A DNA stretch of 64,000 nucleotides from Gibbula magus. Its lineage: Eukaryota; Mollusca; Gastropoda; Trochida; Trochidae. Position numbers and translations under genes: made by a program. The notes beneath the pieces were generated by a model. That model did not search any database, had not been told where the DNA came from, and saw only the letters and a program-made list of their open reading frames with translations. How positions within the stretch are numbered: position 1 is the first letter of the stretch; every line of letters starts with the position of its first letter. The DNA is taken from contig OW388298.1 in the NCBI GenBank assembly GCA_936450465.1, positions 13,098,895 through 13,162,894 on the forward strand. Reading direction: 5' to 3'. Positions 56,504 through 64,000 of this stretch are shown piece by piece.

Positions 56504-59500
56504 ATGAAGATCCAGGGATACAATCTTAAAGGAATTGTACTTTTGTGTATTATGATTCCTGTATTTTCCTACGATGAATGTAAGTATTTAATCAATCTAA
56601 ATATATTTAGATCAACAGTTTTTTTTTATATTAGGTGTTGTATTAGAATATACTGTATAACTATAATATATAGGACAGTCGATCTAAATGTATTTAGATT
56701 GGTATTTAATACTCTATAAAGTATCTTAACCACTTTTTAAAAACATGTGTCTAGCCATTTTGTATTTTTTCGTTTTCATATTAAAGGGACAGTAGCATGT
56801 TTATTCACTCAAATAAGTCGATGAAATGTATTTGAAAAATAATGTCAGCAATAGTAAAACACCCTTCTTTTTAAAAAAAGTCAAGTTAAAAATGAGTATT
56901 CGTGGTTTGATAAAACCGTGGGAATCGTGTTTTGTACTTCGAAATATTTAAATGTGTTCACAATAAAATGGCCGTCGTGCAATTTTTGTTTTGTACACAA
57001 CATCGTTATTACCACTACGGATAATTGGTTGGTTTGATAAGATGTTTTACCCTCTAAAATAGATAAAATGACATAAACTATCATTATAAATGGGAAATTT
57101 GAAAAAATAAAATTTGCAAAAAAACGTGCTACTGCTCCTTTAACATGCATCATATTTATTGCACTGTAAGATGAGTGACATACGAGTGTACACACCGTGA
57201 TGAACGGTATACACAGGATTACCACACTGTGTGATATTTCTAACCATCCTTAACAGGAAAATGGAAACTGACAGGAATCGTAAACTTCTTCATAAGAATT
57301 ACCAAATTACTTCAAACAAGATCAATCAAGAGTGATGTTTATCCCTCTGACCCGATATAAATTAAATGATTAGTTTTGGCAGTGTATAAATGAAAATGAT
57401 TGTGTGGATAATGTATACAAACAGTCAGTTATGTTTTATAACTTTGGTAAACAGGAGCTATTAACAGATGACGTAGCCAGTTAACCTTTTGTAATAAGTA
57501 ATTGTTATGGTTGTCCAACGTGATGCACATCTAATTGAACAGAACTATAAATAGTGTAGAAATCTCACTAAGAATATGCAATATTATCAAGCATCATTAT
57601 CAAAAGTCGTTTCATTTTGACATATTCTTGACTAATGTAGCTAGTTATAAAGTAAAACGCGGCCAAATGTGAATGAGGTTTTTGTAAAGCTACACATGTG
57701 ATGACTTACTAGTCAACACGCCAGGTTTAATTTAGCTAGGCCTATTCAGGTTTTGCTTCGGAAGCGAATTTCATGAAAATCGCCAAAATGAAAAAGTTGA
57801 AAACCCCAAAGACACAACTACATGTGATGACTAGAAACCATACGAAGTCTCCTTGAGCTAGCTAGGTTAAAAAGTGGATAGTCTATCTAAACAGAACGCA
57901 ACTATTATCATATTTTTAGCTGCAGTATTTCTGCAGCTTTTGGCACTAACTGACGGAAATCTTAAAAAAAAATAAGATAATATAAAAGAAAGAAACGTTT
58001 AAGTTGAGAATTTGACAAAAATATATATTTCTAATTTCTTTAAGCTACTGGAGCATTTTCTTGGATGTATACATACGAGATATACATATCACATCAAAAC
58101 GGTGATCCCAATACCGGCAAAAATCGAAACAGAAACCATTCTTGAATTAAACCCCTAAATTACGTAGTGAAACTTCATGTGTTGCGCCACAGGTGAAGTT
58201 TAGCGCAAATATGTTGCGCAACAGAGATGAACGGCCAGTTTACCCTAAGCTCGAACGAAGTAGGGAAAACTGGTCGTTCATCTGTGTTACGCAACATGTT
58301 TGCGCTAAACTTCACCTGTGGCTGCGCCTTCCCACGTCGGCAGGGCTTGTGTCGCAGTGCAGTTCACTCACATATTCGCCTACATCCCGATTCCCCTACA
58401 GTCTTGAAACATGTCTAAACCACTCATATAAGCCTATGTTTATGAAAGCCAACAAGGGCCGAATTTGGCTCTTGTCAGATGACTAGCCTATTGGTCGTAG
58501 AACGACTATTAGAATTTCGCATACCGAAATAATTGGGCTATTATAATAAAGATATTATTTTATTCTGAATTTTTGTTACAGTGCAAGTAGTCGTTACAGC
58601 AGAGTCGCCTATCCAACTTGGAGACGCCCTCAGCATACGCTGCGGGTTTAAGGGGGAGGCTGAGGGTATCATCATCTCCTTCATTAGATTATACTCGGTC
58701 GATTCTTCTGGAAATAAAACACAAATCGCAGAGGTCACGGTGGCTAATGGGACGGAAGATTCTGACCCAATGTCAACGTACACCGTCGACGGATTGATAG
58801 ATAAAGCCATGACGTCATCATCGTACCTGCAGTTCAATCAAACCAGCGTAACGTGCGGAGATATGATGACGTACGAGTGTACGACGGAGTTGACGACAAG
58901 CGACGGTACAACGTTGTATAGCAACGCCAGTGTGGACGCATACTGTAAGTCTATTTTGGAAAACGTATTTCTCCATATTAAAAGGCCACCATCATAGATT
59001 TGGGGATACCTTTTAGACTCGTTTGAGTTCGATTCGTTAGTTAAATGTTTCTCGATCCTTGCTTTCGAAAGGTCATTACAGTTAAAACTGATTGGATTTT
59101 GAAAATGTATACTAAACTTGTCCACAGAAGTATGGATCACTCATTTAAGTTTTGATAACTCTTAAACACTTACTACAAAAAAGGGACAATGAATGTCATA
59201 AGGTAATTCAGTTCTCATTCCATGAAGATGACAAGGTTTGGGGACAAATCATGAGATGTGCAGCACAATAACATTGACCGGTTTTGCCCCCTTCCAATCT
59301 AAATAAATTTAGATCGACATAGTTTTATATTGTTATATTGTATTAACGTAATATAGAACAGTCAATCTAAATCTGGAACCTTTCCAAAATCTGTGGATTA
59401 CAGAAGGGGACTTCTGAAGGCGTCCATCCTCGGTTACCCAGGGTTTTATATATGCTCGGGTTTTTTTTGATGATATAGTGGAGAGTAACGGAGCATTTAT

Positions 59501-62500
59501 AAAACCCTGGGTAACCGAGGATGGAAGGCGTCGAGCAACCTCACAATTTGCTAAACCCTCCTGTATCCCTGCAACTGCCCTTGCTCGGTCGAACTCACAT
59601 TGTGCACCGACTAAATCATCCATGACAGCCTGCCCCCAAACTTATTATACCAATTCACGCTAATTAATGCTCAATACGGAAAGTGTATAATGTACGTGTA
59701 TGGTTGCGTTTGTGTTCTCTGTTCCTGCCCGGGGTAAAGATCACGAACTCACAAAGAGCATTTTGATCAAATTTTGGGTCTTCTACCATTCTGCTAAACG
59801 AAACGAACTATAATGATTGTTCAGCTTAACAGCTATACCCTAATGATTGGACGCCAACATTCATTAGTAAATGAACTGTCACAATCAAAATATCTGGTGT
59901 TCCCATACTTCTTTGAATGAGTATTTTATTTTAGCCGATCCAACAGATCTGACGGCTGTTACATACCCAAACAAAACGGATTATCCGGTTGGAGCGGAAG
60001 TGACGATAATGTGCGATGGAACTATGGGAAGACCTGAAGAAAATTGGTTCTGGTACAAATATGATACAGAATCTAAGGTGAGACAACTCTGATTTTATGT
60101 AATTATTCACGCAGCCAGACTGCGTATCCAGGCTACTTTATCTTCCACATCTAGTTTGGACATGCGCACATCACTTGACCACTCCTAAAGATCCGGCACG
60201 GGATACGTTATGCTATTTTTAAAAATGTGTGTACACGTTACTCTAGAAGAAGTTAGAACCTAGAACTTAATTACCATTAAAGAACCTTAAATTTACCCTT
60301 AATGTAAATAAGCTTTCAGGAACCAAACAGATATCAACTAGGCCTAATTGCCTTTCAGGAACCAAGCAGATCTCAACTAGGCCTATAATGCCTTTCAGGA
60401 ACCAAACAGATCTCAACTAGGCCTAATGAAGCTAAACCTGGGCCGTGTTCAAGAGAGGTTTCAAAGTAATCGCTCAATTAGCGATTACTTTTAAACCTCT
60501 CTTGAACGCGATTGCTCAATGTAGGGCTACGTAGCAAAGCGAGCGAACTTTGAGGTTTTTGCACCGTGTCGTTCAGGAGAGAATGAGCGGTACATTGAGC
60601 AATCAATGAGCGATTATAAGCGCTCGCTGTTATGGAACGGAACCCTTTTCTAGTTTGCTGCATAGTTTTACGCGGGCGGTTTATTTGAAAATTGAAATGC
60701 AGTTTCGATGATATGACGTCATAATATTGACAACCGACGGTATTTAGTGATTTTTCTGAAGATGGGCTAGCATAGTAGCAACATTCATGTTTCAAAAGAC
60801 GTCTTATCTGGTTTAACACAATTAATTGCTGTGCCCTGATTAAGTTTAGGCCAACTGAGCTCGCTAAGTATGTTAAATCGATACACACATTATTTGATAA
60901 ATGCATTTGTTAAATAACACTCACATGATATACTGGACAAAATAAGTTAGGGATATTAGATGTTTTGTGATAAACTTGTCATTAGTATGTCAACTAATAA
61001 ATACATCGTAACATCGCTATTCATAATTTATAATTTCACCATTGTATTGTATGTTAGACAAGAATGAAGACTAACTAATAGCGCATACTTTTTATCATTT
61101 TTTCTGCAAGAAATGGAAGCCGATTAAGAGCAGCATACTACAGAGCGAAGCGGTCCAAGTGTCCGACTGCACCTTTAAGAGACACAGCAACTACACGTTC
61201 CAGATTACTGACGAGAAAGAACACATGTTCAGTTGTACTGCCGGAAGTGACGTAGAAGCTTCTCTCTATATGACAATCAGCAGGGAAGCTTCCGGTAAGT
61301 CAAGTGACTGTAATCTTATTACCAAATCTACTCCAGTCAAAACACTGGTCATGTATCAATATCATTAAATTAAATCCAATACCATACCTTGGTACGTTGG
61401 AATCTCGCCACTGCTAGACATAATCGGGGCCGTGTTCAAGATAGGTTTCAAGGTAATCGCTCAATTAGCGACTACTTTTAAACCTCTCTTGAACGCGATT
61501 GCTCAATGTAGCGCTAGGTAGCAAGGAGAGCAAACTTCGAGGAATTTGCACTGTGTCGTTCAAGAGAGAAGAAGCGCTCATTGAGCGCTACATTGAGCGA
61601 TCAATGAGCGATCAATGAGCGCTACGAAGCGCTTCATTTTGTTGAACGGCCGGCGTGTCCCGTGTCGTAGTGTCCCCTTCTGTAAGTTGAACCAATCACA
61701 GGACCATATATTCCTAACGAATCGTTCCTTGATGATAATGAGTTGGAGTGAAAATGACATCTGACATCTGACTGAACTGTCAATCACCGCAAAAGAATCT
61801 CTAGCTGGTTTTTGTATCAATTCAACTGTTGGAATACTCCTTTAACCAGACGCTGTCCCTGCTTTACAGTAACTGCGACAAATGTATAGAGGTGATGGTA
61901 ACGTGACAAAGTACTCGATATCGTAATTATAACGTAGATAAAAGGTAGTTAAACAATTACACTCTGTGTCAAATAGAGTCTTATTCGACTATCGATTGAT
62001 TGTGGTCTTAAAGGGGCCGTAGCACGTTTTTTTCGGTGAAATAAGTCGATGAAATGTATTTGAAAAATAATGTCACCAATAGTAAAACGCCCTTACCTCG
62101 AAGGAAATCAAGTTAAAATATGATTTTACATGATTCCGTAAAGCCATGGGAATCGTTTTTGTCATTCGAAATAATAAAATGTGTTCACAATAAAATGGCC
62201 GCCATGCAATTATTGCTTTATACGCAAGACCGTTTTTATTATCACTACTGAAAATTGGTTTGTCTAATAAGATAAAAAATAAATATAAATGACATAAACT
62301 ATCGTTAAAAATTGAAAATAAACTAAAATTTGCAAAAAAACGTGCTACTGCCCTTGTTGCATGTTCCAGATGAGTGAAGATTACTAAAGAATGACAAAAA
62401 AAAGAATTCGTGGTGTGTTCAGCGTGATATACATAACTTATTAGACCGAAACCAATGCTATCCTATTGGGTTGCAGGTAGAGCCTCTCGTCCTTCTTATA

Positions 62501-62626
62501 ACTATTCTCATTATCATTGTACAGCAAGTATTAATATCGTTTTGTTCTTTTTCAGGTGCTGATCCCATGATGATTTCTGCTGCCATGTTGACGCTAACGA
62601 TACTGTACTCAGTAACCTCCCTTTGA
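56504..62626 (+). CDS. Two-Ig-domain surface protein, five exons, probably GPI-anchored (paralogue B)
   Basis: Manual model: exon 1 56504..56579 (donor T|GTAAGT), exon 2 58582..58944 (acceptor TTTGTTACAG, donor T|GTAAGT), exon 3 59935..60077 (acceptor TATTTTAG, donor AAG|GTGAGA), exon 4 61111..61294 (acceptor TTCTGCAAG, donor CG|GTAAGT), exon 5 62556..62626 (acceptor TTTTTCAG; stop 62624..62626). The total is 837 bp, 278 aa. Residues 1-23 are a signal peptide (GIVLLCIMIPVFS). Ig1 (26-146) has C46 and 'TCGDMMTYEC' (C117, C125). Ig2 (147-255) has C173, 'ENWFWYKYD', W196, C214 and C236. The tail from G256 ('MMISAAMLTLTILY') fits GPI attachment. Several N-glycosylation sites are visible (NKT, NGT, NQT, NAS). 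Partner and ligand are unknown; immune or allorecognition use is speculation. Confidence 0.87.
56781..57143. mobile_element. TTAA-flanked MITE, family A, complete (363 bp), in intron 1
   Basis: TTAA at 56781 and 57140, with ends AGGGACAGTAGCATGTTTAT and 'AAAACGTGCTACTGCTCCT'. It is the same length as 41950..42312, and each sits in an intron of one Ig paralogue (intron 1 here, intron 4 there), so the insertions are independent. Confidence 0.92.
58190..58335. repeat. Fold-back element, ~65-bp arms
   Basis: 'ACAGGTGAAGTTTAGCGCAA' to 'GATGAACGGCCAGTTT' is mirrored by 'AAACTGGTCGTTCATC' to 'GCGCTAAACTTCACCTGTG', around 'AAGCTCGAACGAAG'. It lies in intron 1 of Ig paralogue B. One arm alone occurs at 11972..12030. 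Confidence 0.88.
59425..59523. mobile_element. TIR element with 9-bp target duplication, short form (99 bp)
   Basis: It has the same ends as 41145..41518 (CATCCTCGGTTACCCAGGGT). GAAGGCGTC is directly repeated at 59416..59424 and 59524..59532. It lies in intron 2 of Ig paralogue B. Confidence 0.93.
60313..60427. repeat. ~40-bp tandem repeat, 3 units
   Basis: 'CTTTCAGGAACCAAACAGAT' with 'CAACTAGGCCTA' is repeated three times with minor changes, next to the following GCGAT-type element in intron 3. Confidence 0.92.
60440..60646. mobile_element. GCGAT-family fold-back MITE in intron 3
   Basis: It opens with GGGCCGTGTTCAAGAGAGGT and closes with 'CTGTTATGGAACGGAACCC'. The order of internal inverted repeats is the same as in 55762..55978. 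Confidence 0.82.
61426..61650. mobile_element. GCGAT-family fold-back MITE in intron 4
   Basis: It opens with 'GGGGCCGTGTTCAAGATAGG'. Near the end is an amplified 'ATCAATGAGCG' run, and it closes at 'GTTGAACGGCCGG'. More diverged than the other copies. Confidence 0.75.
62008..62356. mobile_element. TTAA-type MITE, family A, in intron 4
   Basis: TTAA at 62008 then AGGGGCCGTAGCACGTTTTT. The right end 'AAAACGTGCTACTGCCCTTG' lacks the final TTAA. The right terminus is about 200 bp before exon 5 of Ig paralogue B. Confidence 0.85.
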
Positions 62627-62789
62627 ATCCATGTAATGGGAAATACTAAATATCGCTGGACAAATGTCAAATCCGTATCATACGTCATTTCAGATCTAAC
62701 CGATATTCTTATCACGAAACGTCAAAGTTTGATGTCAGATTTGGGAAATCACTTTAACACTAACATTTGGTTTACCATAGGGAGAGTAA

Positions 62790-63180
62790 TGTTCCTGCCG
62801 AGTTTTGTGACCTTGACTTTCATTTCAAGGTCACAACGACACTTTGTCATGCTACCTTTGTCAGCGCGATATCTCAAGAACCGTTGCCTGGATTCACATC
62901 ATATCTTACACACAGCTTCTCCTAAGAATGACAAACGGCTGACTTTAGTTTCAAGGTCACAGCAGAACTTTGAATATTTCGGCATGCTACGTGCATGTTA
63001 AGCTTGTCAGCGGGATATCTCACGAAATGTTCATTGGATTCTCTTCACATCTTACGAACTTTAAGCTGTCAGTGGGCTATCACAAGAACTGTCTATTGGA
63101 TTCTCATCATTATCTCACACCAATGAAAGATTCAGGACCCAGTCGATTTTGTGATCTTGACATTATTTTGAAGTATTAAT
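62790..63180. repeat. Degenerate tandem repeats, ~100-130-bp spacing
   Basis: 'TTTCAAGGTCACA' and 'TGTCAGCGCGATATCTCAAG' with 'TTGGATTCTCATCA' recur three to four times in diverged form. The small ORFs here are products of the repeat. It could be the 3' UTR or flank of Ig paralogue B. Confidence 0.6.
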
Positions 63181-64000
63181 TTTCGGCAAAGTTTGAATTT
63201 ACAAGAAATTGATTTTATAATAAGTTCAAGTCAATCTCATTAACGTCATATCGTAATTGTACATTAATACGTAAGTCTAATATACTTGATATTATTAAGA
63301 GCAGTAAAATAAATATATGATTTTAATGAGATTAAAGTTTCAAGTTAAACTGTTATTTGAATGCCATCGACAGGCTCCGGCATTTATAGGATAGACATTT
63401 CAGACGGTTCATAAGTCAGAGAACAAACACATGAAAATGTTTCTTCGAATGAGGATGCAATTCATGTTTAATGTCATGTCCTTGCTGAAGTAAAAAACTA
63501 TCCGATATGATATATCTGAAATCTCTCATACTTATCCAAATACAAATGCCAAGTACCTAGTTTGCATGTTAAAGAGGGTTTTTTGTATATTAATGGAATA
63601 TTCATAAATAACAGATAATTTATCGTGAGACTGATCAACGATGTATTGTTATAACAAAGCTGGCCTCACTTCTCATTGGATGGTTAATTTTAATTGATTT
63701 ACCGCTAGTCTTTATCAAATTGTCACTCATGAAAATATTACCCTCAGTAATATTTTTCAACTTGATTGTGTTATAATAATGAAATAATTACATATATGTG
63801 TAAATGTTTACCTCGGTAAAGCCCTCTCTTTAATGCAGATGCATCTTCACAACGTCACAGGCGTAACGAAAAGATTTCCATATATTCTCCTTCCGATCTC
63901 GATACATTTTCACCTTGCCGTGGGAGGATGATGCAGATGGTGATAAATAACCTTTTACTTAATATTTTGTATACATCGTTTATTTATTTGACCACACTTA
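63181..64000. other. 3' flank; no further gene recognised
   Basis: AATAAA at 63308..63313 is a possible poly(A) signal, about 680 bp after the Ig paralogue B stop. Nothing else is supported to the window end. Confidence 0.4.

Overview
The window is AT-rich, repeat-dense eukaryotic DNA with long introns. It looks like a marine lophotrochozoan genome, most likely a bivalve mollusc. The reasons are bivalve 'pearl'-like elements (tandem cores, ACGG-type microsatellite, terminal hairpin), tRNA-derived SINEs whose tails carry a GTTAAAC motif, and many small inverted-repeat elements. No species can be named from sequence alone. Most of the window is non-coding or mobile DNA.

I could assemble three complete host-type genes by hand, using splice sites, intron phases and paralogue comparison. 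(1) A three-exon gene on + (13517..19368, 346 aa): hydrophobic leader, PAN/apple-like cysteine module, then a one-exon beta-propeller-like domain. A paralogous last exon lies upstream (2263..2987); its 5' exons are not visible. (2) A five-exon gene on - (49552 down to 36275, 288 aa). (3) Its paralogue on + (56504..62626, 278 aa). Genes 2 and 3 are divergent. Each encodes a signal peptide, two Ig-like domains and a hydrophobic C-terminal tail that suggests GPI anchoring. Exons 3 and 4 have identical lengths in both copies (143 and 184 bp), and all intron phases match.

A decayed hAT transposase (25603..28050, minus) lies directly downstream of an OTU-type cysteine protease ORF (28057..28962, minus). 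The junction looks like one former reading frame, that is, an OTU-hAT fusion. A C2H2 finger ORF sits further upstream.

Layout: 1-5 kb, propeller paralogue, tRNA-like palindrome and SINE. 5-13 kb, MITEs and a 125-bp satellite. 13.5-19.4 kb, PAN-propeller gene. 19.8-25.3 kb, 145-bp-unit element, MITEs and two arrays of the palindrome TCCTACGTAGGA. 25.6-29.6 kb, OTU/hAT. 30-36 kb, fold-back elements and short tandem arrays. 36.3-49.6 kb, minus-strand Ig gene whose introns hold a 3.4-kb 145-bp array, a 33-bp array, a SINE, MITEs and a LINE fragment split by a fold-back element. 50-56 kb, MITEs and a SINE in the divergent intergenic region. 56.5-62.6 kb, plus-strand Ig gene. 62.6-64 kb, degenerate repeats.

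Several elements can be defined from the sequence itself. A TTAA-flanked MITE has an empty site in the paralogous 3' UTR. Two families have perfect 9-bp target duplications. A SINE has a 13-bp duplication. A fold-back element has a GGTGAC duplication, and its removal restores the LINE reading frame.
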